A stretch of 64,000 bases of DNA from Liquidambar formosana (Eukaryota; Streptophyta; Magnoliopsida; Saxifragales; Altingiaceae), in the NCBI GenBank assembly GCA_039720395.1, contig JBBPBK010000072.1, forward strand, positions 248,001 to 312,000. The letters are read 5' to 3'. This document shows positions 12,086 to 22,708 of the stretch, piece after piece (within the stretch, counting starts at the first letter, position 1; every line of letters begins with the position of its first letter). The notes beneath the pieces were generated by a model. The model saw nothing but the letters and a program-made list of their open reading frames with translations, was not told where the DNA came from and did not search any database. Position numbers and translations under genes: made by a program.

Positions 12086-12470
12086 GTGGGTACCTGGCTG
12101 CAGACATGTAGGAGCTACCCATGTTAAAGACATTACTTGAAACTATCACATATGAGATATCATGGGGTGCCTAAACTGGTATATACCAAGAAACTAACAT
12201 GTGAGGTATATATTTGGCGAAACATACCTGTGTGAATGATGGGTTTAACTTAACTAGGGAAGTATTCCAAGAAACTAACATGTGAGGTGTATGTTCCCTA
12301 GAGGCAAAACGATTGGAACTTGCTTATGAAGCAATAGACAAAGAGTTGTCTTCTTATTGTGGGTTAGAAGCCAAGAAACTAACATGTGAGGCTTCTAGGT
12401 CACAGTGGGACCCCAATCCCCATTAGGAATGAGATTCCCGAATTCCATTAGAGGGTGTATGGAATTTGAT
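12086..12470 (+). repeat. Hairpin series with an invariant 17-nt loop
   Basis: Three hairpins share the loop AAGAAACTAACATGTGA. Their stems are TATATACC/GGTATATA (12180-12212), CTAGGGAA/TTCCCTAG outer with CC/GG inner (12254-12301) and TAGAAGCC/GGCTTCTA (12365-12397). A more diverged relative lies near 12133-12160, and GGGTA/TACCC at about 12088-12121. AATTCCAT/ATGGAATT follows near 12440. Copia B has all three at 35937-36160 on the minus strand; its only change in the 8-bp stems I saw is a C to T that leaves a G-T wobble. Confidence 0.85.
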
Positions 12471-13790
12471 AAAATAGTGGGAGGTACCATATGATTAAAG
12501 ACCCAATCATTATGGATAAAAATGAAATCTAATTCTCTGTTTATGTAGATTACCTAATTACTCACCTCAAAACCCCTATTTCCTAATATATAGGATATTG
12601 ATAGTTTGACTAAACCCGATTTCTTTGATTGACTTAGGAAATTGAGAATTGTTCTTAATTTCAAAAGATTGTTCATATGCTATTAGGCCTTTTCTTAAAG
12701 GCCCTCCATAAAACATCCTAAGAAGAAAAAGACACTATGCGCAATTGGCATCTTGTTGCCATGCTATATGATAGTATTGATGACTAATGAGCTTCAGAAG
12801 CAAAATTAGTCAATGCAAGTGCCTTTGATGTCCTACATCACATACAAAGGTTGTATTATGAGTGAAATAATACTATAAAGTATAGTACTTGTAAAGGACT
12901 TCTTCTGGACTAGGATGTAATAAAAGTTGTTTATTAATAATCATTCTTTTGAAAAATGATTAATCACATAGAATAGCTTGAGAAGCTAGATGTGATTTAA
13001 AATGGAAGCATAGAGGAAAGCAAGTCTTGAAAAGTCAAAGACAAAGAAATATAATTATTTTGTAGTAAATATAAGGTATTGTAAAGGGAACTTGATAAAG
13101 TATCAGTCTTCCTAGAAGAACCAAACTTTTGAAGTTTTGGTTCATGCTCTAAACTAAATTGTTGGTTAGTTCTGCTTCTTGGTTTTTGGATTCTAGTATA
13201 ATCTAAATCGAAGCAGAAAGTTAAGTAGATAATAAGTTACTTTTAAAAATTTTAATAGAGCAAGAGTTGCTAGATTAATTTTGGGAACTTATTTCTTAAC
13301 TAAGTCATTTAAGACATTCTAGAAATTTGATTTCCGAATTTAAATGACTAATTAGAGCGAATGCAACGTATTCCGAGAATACAAGAGATGTAGAGACTCT
13401 CATTTAAATGTAACGATTATGACTTGGTTATGAGATGACCAAACCCATCTTTTACTTGGTGAAGTGAATGAGTTACATTTATAATTTGACTATACATTGT
13501 GATGTATACAGTCATGTAGAGCATGCATTCAATTATAGTAGACTCATCTTAGAATACCATAGCTCAATGGTGAATCTAAGAGAACGAATTGAACCCTATT
13601 AAGATATGGTTTGATCCATGATGAGTTTTACTAATGTATCCATCTAGGATATACCTTAAAATTGCTACATATTGATAATTTAGGGTTCACTCCAGTTTCG
13701 TCCCAATTATATCAGATATGATATGGGAAGAAACCCAATTTAAAGAAGTTAAAGCTTGGGCTTGTGCTACGTTTGTCTGGAAACATAATG
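12470..13790 (+). repeat. Dense hairpin array in the Copia A interior
   Basis: Perfect stems follow each other about every 40-60 bases. Examples are GGCCTTT/AAAGGCC (loop TCTT, near 12688), GACTAAT/ATTAGTC (near 12781), TACTATA/TATAGTA (loop AAG, near 12870), AATCACAT/ATGTGATT enclosing TAGCTT/AAGCTA (12962-12998), AGTCATTTAA/TTAAATGACT (near 13303-13350), GTATTC/GAATAC (loop CGA, near 13369) and TATACAT/ATGTATA (loop TGTG, near 13491). No protein domain is readable. Confidence 0.75.
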
Positions 13791-15430
13791 TAGACAATCT
13801 GGAAATACGGTCAAGTAAGTGTTGAATTGTGGTATATCCCAAAAGTGGTTGGGATAGTATTTCTATTACCCTAATGAACAAAAGTTGTCCATTAGGATGT
13901 TTGCTGGATTTTCTTGAGAAAGAGTTCATTCAAGAAAGATGCAAAAGTAGATAGAATTTATAGAATTGTCTGTAAAGCCACAAACGAACAAAGATCCAAC
14001 CCTTGTCTCTGTTGAGACAAAACCCTTAACTACACTACAATCTTTTCATAGATCAAATTGGATATTTCTTTAACATAAGAGAGATATTGTATCTCCATTA
14101 GAATGTGAAAGAATTGTTCTTTGGTGATAAAGATCACCAAGATAATCCTATTGATTATGATTAGGCGATGTTTGACATCAACTTGAGAAATGACTAAGAG
14201 TCATTAAATCCAATATGGACAAGTAGAGACCTAAAAGGCTTGGCTATTTAAGAATGTTTTCAACATAGGCAAAAAGTTGTCTATAAAGAAACTTGTTAGA
14301 TAATAGTTATGCTGAAATCCATTTGGATCTTGTTATCTATAAACACACATTTTAAATATGAGATATGTCAAAAAGGATATAAAGATGTTATATCAAATGG
14401 TGAAAAACCATAAAAGTGTGTAAGTTATAGAAGTCTATTAATAGACTACAAGGTTCTCATAATTAGAACATCTATAAAGTTGAGGTAATCAAATTGTTTG
14501 ATTTCTCTCATTGTATAGATGGACCATGAGTGTATAAAAGGTTAGTGGGAGTGCGATCGTTTTTCTTTATCCTAAGTATGGATGACATCATAATCATTAT
14601 GAATGATATATGAATGTTATCTAATGTAAAGTTTTAGTTTTTGGAGAAAAACTAATTCATGAAAGATTTGGCAAAAGCATCCAATAAGATCCATAGAGAT
14701 AGATCATATAGATTGCTAAGTATCTCCAAATCATCAAACATAGTTGAAATGTTGAAGGAGTTCAACATGGAGAATTCTAAGGGAGGTCTGATTTACTTCA
14801 GATAAGAATTCATTATTCAAGGGCATGTGCCCTAGGATAACACAAGTAAGATTCTTAAAGTGTTAAGAAGCCTTATTTTACACTATGTATTGAACCTGAT
14901 ATCTATTATGTTGTAATTGTTACAAATAGTTATCAATCAATTCAAATTTGGAATATTGGATTGTATACGGAAATTGTAAACTCATAGTAGATGGGTATAT
15001 GGATTTGGATATAATCCATATGGGGTATATTTTATATTCACTTTAGTTGGTGAAATACTTAATGGAAGAACTGTATGAAAGATACAGTGGATTCCATTAT
15101 TAAGGGTGAATTAATTGTCGCATTGTCTAGGAGACTGTTTGGATCTATAAGTTCATTTAGAACTTAGAGTTGTTCCTTCCATTGAGTTGCCCACACCTTG
15201 TTTTGTGACAACAATGGGTCTATATCTCAAGTATAGGAATCACGGTCTCATCAAAAGTCCAAACACATAGAGCGACAATTCCAAGTGATTAGAGGAATCA
15301 TTGGAAGAGGTAATAGATACATTACAGAAGATATTATCTACATAAGTTTTTGTAGACCTACTGACTAAAGCTTTAAAACATAATTGGTTATGTCTAAGAC
15401 CAACATCTTGAGAAGATAGGTATACGATAC
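13790..15430 (+). pseudogene. Decayed copia pol: end of integrase, reverse transcriptase, RNase H
   Basis: Fragments in shifting frames match plant copia pol. They run in order: a YPK..GW then FLEKEFI trace typical of the integrase C-terminus (near 13830-13930), KVSGSAIVFL (near 14540), EFNMENSK (near 14757), VVPSIELP and TTMG (near 15175-15215), VDLLTKALKH (near 15350). The residues around the YVDD position are lost; the DNA there now reads as a CATAAT/ATTATG hairpin. Stops and frameshifts run throughout, so no protein is made. Hairpins continue here, for example TTGTCTC/GAGACAA (14003-14020), TTGGTGAT/ATCACCAA (near 14121) and ATGTTGAA/TTCAACAT (near 14749). Confidence 0.75.
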
Positions 15431-15450
15431 ATGGTCGATTGGCTTTAGTG

Positions 15451-15462
15451 CAAGTGGGAGAT
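15451..15462 (+). other. Copia A polypurine tract
   Basis: CAAGTGGGAGAT lies directly before the 3' LTR start at 15463. Copia B has the same phrase at 32873-32884 on the minus strand. Confidence 0.9.
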
Positions 15463-17120
15463 TGTTAGGATTATGCCCTAGAGCCAATCATGGAGATGAT
15501 TGTTTAGGGATTAGGAACAATCATTTGATTTCATTTATGTATGTCACATTTATTATTGATTTAATAAAAGGGCTTATTCTATTATGTTTATATGCATCAT
15601 TTATATTTACATAATATGTCCATGGAGTTAGAGTTGAGAATATGGAATTACAAAGAGTTGTAATTTTGAGACTATAGATATATCTCTGTACTAAACTCCT
15701 AAAGCATTCCTAGTTGAAGGTTCACTATGATGGACAGTAATGAACCAGAGGACTAGCACTTGTTAGGTTGACTCTATAGGAGGATAGCTAGTCTCAAGCT
15801 ATTTGTGTGGAGACACTACAACCAACAAGTGGGTGCCTATTACGAGAATAGGTACACTGAATGTGACCAAAGATATGAGATAAACTGAATGGAGTTTTTC
15901 CTACCTGTCAATCAGTTTCTCATTGTTATAGTGGTACAAGTAATCCTTAGACCTGAGACACCATAGTTGTCTTATGCATGTAGCTTTAGAAGTTTGATAA
16001 CACTAAGTGCAAATCCTATTCATGGGTTTGCAAAGGTGTTCATTGGCCCTACTGCTATGTGTATGAAGGCATGTGAGTGATCAACAAGGGATCCATCACT
16101 CTCAGGAAAAAGAGAGAGAATGTCTCATATAGCATTCATAATATAACTCATTAAATCCATGGCCATGGTAGGATGAATATGAAAAGAGTTTCATGAGTTC
16201 ATCTATGAGTTGATATCTATGAATGAGTATAAAGTAATTGAACTAGGGACTTGACAGACTTCCATGTCCTATTAGTTCAATTGGAGACATTGTGTTGAAG
16301 GAAGGATGCAATTGTAACCTATAAACTATAACAGAAGGGTTCTTTGTAAATGACTATTCACCTCATTAAGGACCACACCATGAGCCATATGCTAGGTGTT
16401 ACTCATGGTTAGTAGAAGCCCTAATTGATATAAGTGAGTTATAATCAATTAGGGAATTGGAAGGAGTTCCAATTAGACCCTAAATGGAAAGAGTTCCATT
16501 GTGCACACCTCGTGCTATTCCTACTACTTAATGATGTGAACCCAATGGGTCACACACTGATCATGCAAGAAGGGCTTTAAAGTCTATGAGAGAAAGGGTT
16601 TTAGTGAATAAAGAATAGTTCTTTATAGGCCTATTTGTATTTGATACAAATAATAGGGGTTAATGTGCAATTAAGTGTAATTACACATAACCCTATTAGG
16701 GTTTCTTCCCCATGGCCAGCCCCCTTTAGTGGGCTGCCTATATAAGTCACACTTATGTGTGACATGGCATAATAAGGCTTGCACAATAAACCCTAGTCGT
16801 CCAGCCCCTTGGAGGCTCTCTTCTCTCTCTCTCTCTTCTCCACTTCTAGCAACAACAAGGAAGAAGAAAGAAAAGGCTTGAAGCTCTAGCTAGGTGTGGA
16901 TACCGTTGGAGGCAGCACACTTGGGCTGCTCATTCACCGCTGTCCGGAATCAAAGCTTGGAGCAAAAAGGAGAAGACATTAAAACTGTAAGTGTTCTAAC
17001 CCTCTTCGTAGTTAGGGTTTGATTTTGTGTTATGCATAGTTAGATTCATGGGATTGGGAATCGTAGGAAAAATTTTTATATTCCGCACTTCTATTTTTCC
17101 CTCTTGTTCGATTCCCAGCA
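15463..17120 (+). repeat. Copia A 3' LTR
   Basis: Same length as the 5' LTR. The two changes I found are C to T near 15894 (counterpart near 7846) and C to T near 16797 (counterpart near 8746). Its TATA box is at 16739-16746. The target duplication GGTTA follows at 17121-17125. Confidence 0.93.
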
Positions 17121-17644
17121 GGTTAACCATGGTGCTTCACCGTCGCTAAGCTGGGTTTGTACACAAGGTCGAACCGAATGCTTTCCCAATCGAAAATCGA
17201 TCTTTCTAAACATGTTTAGGACATAAATAAAGCCCAATTGAAGTCAAATGAGAGAAAATTGGTTGGGTCTTATGAGTCGATTTGAGCAAACCAAGAAAGG
17301 GTCTTTTAGCCAACCCGAACCATTACGAGCCGAATTGATCTTAAACCACTGATTCATGAAATTGAACCTATATATGGACTCTATATAACCATATGAACTC
17401 ATGGGAATGACTCGAGATTCATTTCAAGGTCAAATGGAAAATATACGACTTAAAAGACGATTATGCCCTTCAAGTCGCAAAAGTTCTTATTGACCATCGA
17501 GATGAACTCCAAATCACTTCAAAATTCATACACATGATATTCAATGCTATAGAAACTCAATGCAAAAGACTAGACTCAAAAAGGACTCAAAATCCTACAT
17601 GAAGTGATATGCCCTAGCTAAGGTGACAAAAATGGGGTGTGACA

Positions 17645-18450
17645 AGGTTGTTATTGCTTAAGCTTGCTATTGCTCGGAGATATTGCATAAGGTAAGTAGG
17701 GTTTGAAGGTGCCCCAATTCACCTTTTTCTTCCTTTATCTTCTCTCTTCTCCCTCCTTAGGGTTATTTCCTAATATGAGTCTATGGTAATAATTAGAGGT
17801 TTCCTTGATTAAATAAATTACCTTTTTATCGAAGTTTCCATTTTGTGGAAGTTATTTCTATTTCAAACTTGGTTTAAATACCAGATTTTCTATCTTTTAA
17901 ATAAGGAAACCTAGGGTTTTTACCATAGGTTTATATTAGGATTTAACCCTAATTCTCTTCGAACTACGTGGACTTTGATCCATGTATTTCGCTACATGGT
18001 ACGTAGGCGCTTTGAGGTTCAAGTCCACCCTAGGATCTAAGTATCCTAGTTTTGTTTTGTTTTCTTCGTTTTTGTTTGTTTATTATGGATGGAACATATG
18101 ATATGCATGTAATTCTTGTAATGATATACTTGCTGATTTTTGTATGATAAGACTTTAATTTAGCCCAAATAAACTAAGAGACCGAAAGGGTGACATGGGT
18201 GCCTATAGGCTTTGCCTAGAACCTTCCCATGTCATAACTTAGCCTCCGAATCCCAATTTCTTTTGTTTCCAAAAGACTGTTTTTGCCTTTCCTTTTTAAA
18301 TATGGAGTCATTCTTTTCTCTTCTTAAAACAAAATTGGTTTTTAGGGTTTTCCTTGTTTCTTTCAAAAAATAAGGTGGCGACTCCCTTTTCGTTTTCAAA
18401 CCTATTTTCTTTTAAATCCTCTTGGGCCTTATGATTTTCTAAGGTTCACA
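17645..18450 (+). mobile_element. Right part of a plus-strand Tat LTR (LTR3)
   Basis: Matches the last third of solo LTR D (about 52740-53541), including AAGGTAAGT at 17689-17697 and the end GGTTCACA at 18450. Its left part is not in the window, because LTR2 inserted in it at 17644/17645. It in turn sits in the Tat1 3' LTR, which resumes at 18451. Confidence 0.8.
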
Positions 18451-20384
18451 GAGGGAGAAGAGAAGGAGTAAGGAAGAAAAGAAGTGAATTGGGGCACTTC
18501 CACACCCACTTACCTGAGCGCAATAGCTCCAAGCATAAGCAAATTTAAGCAAAAGCAGCCCTATATGCCATAGGGCTATTATCACACCTGCTTGCACCCT
18601 TACACGTGCTCAAAACCATGCAAGAATAATAATATGCAAATCTAGACAGAATAGTATCATGGCCTAAATTCATCCACTAAACATGTAAATAGCAGAAACA
18701 GTGAATAAGCATAAGCCCTAATGCAATCCTAGAACCATATCATCCATAAGAACCCTAAAATCCACTAACATGCATGCAAAACATATCATAATTACTCTAT
18801 ATACAATACATATACAGCAACTATAAAAAAGCCTACTTTAACATGCTATATGAAACTAACCTAAAATAAGGACAATGAAAACCCTAAACTCACAAACATG
18901 CTTAAAAACACATAAGACAACCTCTAATCATGCTAAAATCATGATAAACAGAACTTAAATCATGCATATTAACTAACTAAAGCAATGACACTATTCTAAA
19001 ACAAGAACAATGGAAACCCTAAACTTACAATCATGCTTAAAAACCTGTAGAACAACCCTAAAGCATGCTATAATCAACATGAACAGCATTTAAATAATGT
19101 ATATTAACTGACTAAAGTGATAACACATGATAAAAAAGCTACCTTTAGCATGCAATAAGCCTATTCTATAAGAAAACCTGATTTAACACTAATAAGGAAG
19201 AAGGTTACCTTAGGAAGAGCTTCCTTGCTGCTATAGAGACCTGCTTCTTGACTTGTGGATGACTTGAATCAATGTTCTTCAAGGCTACAGCAGGAACTCT
19301 AGCTCTCTTTCAACTCTCTCTCTCTTTTATTCTCTCACACACACTCAGGTTTAATGCATAGAACAGCCTTTAGGAACCTCTAAATTGCCTCTCTTTTGCT
19401 GGAGCGTAAGGGGGTATTTATAGAGTTTCATTAGGATAAACCAATGGCTGGGATTAAAACCCTAGAAATTAATCCAAGGGTTATTAGAGACCCCCTTGGT
19501 GCTTAAGTAACTCAGAAGTTACCAAAAATTAGAAGGAAACACATCTAAAAGAGCCCTTGTACGTCAAAATAGGTAAGAGTTCGCTTCAGCAACGAAGTGG
19601 AGAAGAAATAGGAAAGTGGCCTCGGGTGACCACCAGGGCCAGGGCGGCTAGCCGCCGGGGGCTGGGTGGTCACCCGAGCCCACTTTGGATTTTTGCCTAT
19701 TTTTGACTCTTTTTCCTTCTAGGAGTGTTTCAGGGATCAAATTAAGTCCGATTTTGATGAAACAAAAGCCAAAACGATCGTGTTTCAATGAGGAATACAT
19801 TTTTGAACATTTTAGGGGTGAAAACCACTAACCATGGGGGCATGGTTAGGTTTGAAAAAGGTGGTTAACCGCTATGCTCTACCTTTGCTAAGCATAGATA
19901 TGCACATAGGATCAAACCAAATGCTTTCTATATCAAAATTAAACTTTATAAAACACTTTTAGGGATAAAATAATGACTAATGAAAGTCAATTTGGAAGGA
20001 TTTGGTTGGTAATTATGAGTCAATTTGAGCTAACCCAAAGAAGGGTCAATTAACCAACTTAAACTACATCGAGCCATTTTAATCCTGAGCCATTGATTCA
20101 TCCAATTGAACCTAGAAATACTTCATGTGCATCCATATGAACTCCAATTGACAATTCGGAGATCATTTCAAGGTCAAATGAAAAGTTTGTGACTTAAAAG
20201 ATGATTATGCCCCTCAAGTCACAAAAGCTCTTATTATCCCTTAAGATCAACTCTGAATTGAACCAAAATTCATATCCATTGTCCTTGTGACTCTAAAAAA
20301 CTAATGCAAGTGACTAGACTCAAAAACAAAAACATGAATGAAATGATGAGCCCTAGTAAGGTGGTGCAAAAATGGGGTGTGATA
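18451..20384 (-). repeat. Tat1 3' LTR (partial)
   Basis: On the minus strand it starts TATCACACCCC at 20384 (TG changed to TA). It carries the palindrome at 19621-19678, a TATA box at 19415-19422 and a splice-donor-like CAGGTAAGT at 18508-18516. It stops at 18450, where LTR3 inserted. It matches 50801-54969 closely, except for a stretch missing from the 5' LTR. Confidence 0.85.
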
Positions 20385-20400
20385 GAAGCCCCTCATTGGC
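20385..20400 (-). other. Tat1 polypurine tract
   Basis: On the minus strand CCAATGAGGGGCTTC lies directly before the 3' LTR. The same phrase precedes LTR1 at 1817. Confidence 0.7.
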
Positions 20401-20580
20401 GAACAAGTTACACTTGTGAACCAATGATAAAGAACAACCCATTTTTACGAGACAGCCTGGAGAAATCACGCACTATAACCAACAATGATAGGAGATTGAA
20501 ATAGGGATTGAAATAAGGAAGTGCACTTAAGTCATGAGTATACTTAAACCACTGGGGGTTGAGAATTGATAAGAGAAACA

Positions 20581-21300
20581 TATTCAAGCCACTACGAATG
20601 AATATGCTTTTCAAATGGGAAGATATATTCAAGTCACGAATATATTTAACCAAGTGATTGAAAATGAGATTTGAGAAGCATATTCAAGGAATGAACATAC
20701 TTTTGAGATGGAGAAATATATTCAAGTCATGAATATACTTAACTAAGAAAGTGACAAAGATTGAGAAGTATATTCAAGTGATGAACATACTTTTGAAATG
20801 GAGAAATATATTCAAGCGATGAATATATTTAACCAAATAAGTGACCAAGATTGAGAAGTATATTCAAGTGATGAACATACTTTTGAAATGGAGAAATATA
20901 TTCAAGTGATGAATATATTTAACCAAGTAAGTGACAAAGATTGAGAAGTATATTCAAGGGATGAACATACTTTTGAAATGGAGAAATATATTCAAGCGAT
21001 GAATATATTTAACCAAGTAAGTGACAAAGATTGAGAAGTATATTCAAGTTATGAACATACTTTTGAAATGGAGAAATATATTCAAGCGATGAATATATTT
21101 AACCAAGTAAGTGACAAAGATTGAGAAGTATATTCAAGTGATGAACATACTTTTGAAATGGAGAAATTTATTTAAGCGATGAATATATTTAACCAAGTAA
21201 GTGACAAAGATTGAGAAGTATATTCAAGGAGTGAATATACTTTTGAAATGGAAAAATATATCCAAGTGATGAATATATTCAACCAAGTGGGATAGGAAAT
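20581..21300 (-). repeat. 90-bp tandem repeat, seven copies, in the Tat1 3' region
   Basis: TTGAGAAG starts a unit at 20671, 20761, 20851, 20941, 21031, 21121 and 21211; a diverged unit precedes them. Each unit is two related halves, and each half is a hairpin. One half is GTATATTCA with TGAACATAC (loop AGTGA; perfect in the last unit as TGAATATAC). The other is ATATATTCA with TGAATATAT (loop AGCGA). ATCAATTC/GAATTGAT with loop AAG follows near 21428. Confidence 0.88.
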
Positions 21301-21569
21301 CAAGATTTGAAATGAGAATGTATAGTCAATTTATTGAAATTGAACAAGCATGGTGCAAGGGGAAAGTGCCTTAGCACGTTGTCACTTGAGTTGGCATGAC
21401 ACAGGGGAAATATATTCAATCCTTTTGAACATAAAATCAATTCAAGGAATTGATTTCAAGATGAAATATGTTTGATTTTAAGCTCAAAAAGTGTTGAACA
21501 TCTCATTTGGAAGGAAGTTTGATCACGCGCCAAGGCAAGACAAAGCAAGAAGGAAAGCCAAAACAAGCT
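21301..21569. other. Spacer between tandem repeat and antisense gene promoter
   Basis: Non-coding. It holds a few TTCAAG-type hairpins like those in the repeat and nothing else I recognise. Confidence 0.4.
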
Positions 21570-22708
21570 GGCTTGGGTGATCACCAGGCCTTAGGAGGCT
21601 AGCTGCCTAGGCCCTGGTGGCTAGTTGCCCAAGTCTTGGGTGGTTACCCGAGCCTATTGCTGAAAAATCTGGGTTTTTAAATACATGGGGGCACTATTCA
21701 TACCCCCCATTCAACCCAACCCGAAAATTGGGAGCTTCTCTCTCTAGAAAGCTTACCCCATTTTTCAAAATCACTTCAACACCTAAGGGCATTCAAATCC
21801 CTACTTCAAGGTGGATTCATGTTCATCAAATAGCATCATTAGCACCCAATTTCACATCAAAAACAACAATTTTGCAGCACTTTGCAAATCAAAAACCTAT
21901 TAAACCCATTTTTGCTCAACTCAAGCTTGTTCATCCACTATGGATTCCAATGAAGCTCCTACTTCAAAGTATCCATTCCTTGATTCAAAGAGTAGATACA
22001 AAGCTCCAAAATACGATGTTCCCCAAGGGAAATTGCTCCTAGAACCAAAGAACCATCTTTCCTTCATTCATTCCAAACAAGAGGCAAGCTTACCCAACTT
22101 AAAAACTTTTCTTTGAAATTTTCATTTTTGTTGGTTGAAATGCATTCCTATGGATTCCCTATGATTATTCCTAGCAATATTTGCAATGCCCACCGATTTT
22201 GGCAAGGATTGGATGTAAAGAAAATTCAATTTCAAAGCTTGGTGAATAGTGCCCACCAAGTGTTCGATAAAATGCCCAAGTGATGAAAATTCATCCAATC
22301 TTTGTAAAATTGATGTGTATTGCAAGGCAAAATCATAGGCATTCATTTCTAATTGATTTTAGAAACAAAACCAAACATTTTCATGAACTTTTAAAAACAA
22401 AGTTTGCTATTTTTTTGAAAAACCAATGTTTTTATGGACAAGGTTTGCTTATTTTTTCCTTAAAAAACCGCTTTGGAAAACAAAGTTTACTTATTATTTT
22501 CTTTGAAAAACCAATGTTTTCATGGTCTTGGGATGCATGGTTTACCAATGGTCACGAGTTTGGGGAGCAAAGCTAATGTTTTCATAAACTTATAAAGCAA
22601 AGTTTACTTGTTCATGAACTAAAAAACTTATCTTTTGAAAAGCCAATTATCAATGTTTGCCCATAATTTTTGCACTAACTAGATGAATAATTCTCTTGAT
22701 TAGCCTAA
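21570..22708 (+). promoter_or_regulatory. Promoter and leader of the first antisense PMD gene
   Basis: A GC-rich inverted repeat (21570-21654, arms GGCTTGGGTGATCACC and GGTGGTTACCCGAGCC with mismatches) is followed by a TATA-like TTTTTAAATAC near 21672 and a leader with CTCTCTCTAGAAA. The layout and parts of the sequence recur on the minus strand at 1-290. An open frame at 21617-22042 overlaps the palindrome and is probably not a protein. The stretch 22080-22700 is AT-rich with repeated GTTTGCTTATTTTTT and AACCAATGTTTT phrases; it may be intron. Confidence 0.5.

Larger units (their letters stand above)
7411..17120 (+). mobile_element. Copia A: complete, protein-dead Ty1/copia element
   Basis: The element is 9.7 kb with two 1658-bp LTRs (7411-9068 and 15463-17120), a tRNA-Met primer site, a polypurine tract and a perfect 5-bp target duplication GGTTA (7406-7410 and 17121-17125). 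By eye I found only two differences between the LTRs, so the insertion is recent. The interior has no ORF above about 80 codons; only a decayed reverse transcriptase/RNase H trace is left (about 13790-15430). It therefore probably moved with proteins supplied by another copy. It belongs to the same family as Copia B (31202-40903) and lies opposite to it. The interior and LTRs are packed with hairpins. Confidence 0.93.
4935..17644 (-). mobile_element. Tat 5' LTR (LTR2), minus strand, split by Copia A
   Basis: The minus-strand LTR runs from TGTCACACCCC (ending at 17644) to GGTTCACA (at 4935). It is close kin to solo LTR C (44984-47997) along its length. Copia A at 7411-17120 interrupts it; without that insert it is about 3.0 kb. 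A palindrome at 7143-7222 uses the module ACGGTTAGCCGT instead of GCGGCTAGCCGC. A TATA box lies at 6948-6955 (minus) and a splice-donor-like CAGGTAAGT at 5683-5691 (minus). The primer-site remnant at 4923-4934 shows it is a 5' LTR. It sits inside another LTR, whose remainder starts at 17645. Confidence 0.8.

Noticed and set aside
13687..13929. 80-codon ORF antisense to Copia A pol, with a close counterpart in Copia B at 34407-34649
   Set aside because: It lies opposite decayed pol, has no recognised domain, and its conservation follows from the similarity of the two elements. Hairpin-rich DNA also tends to keep both strands open or closed together.
21617..22042. 141-codon ORF as a real protein
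   Set aside because: It starts inside the GC-rich palindrome, upstream of the TATA-like box, has no known domain, and matches the leader of the related element at 1-180.
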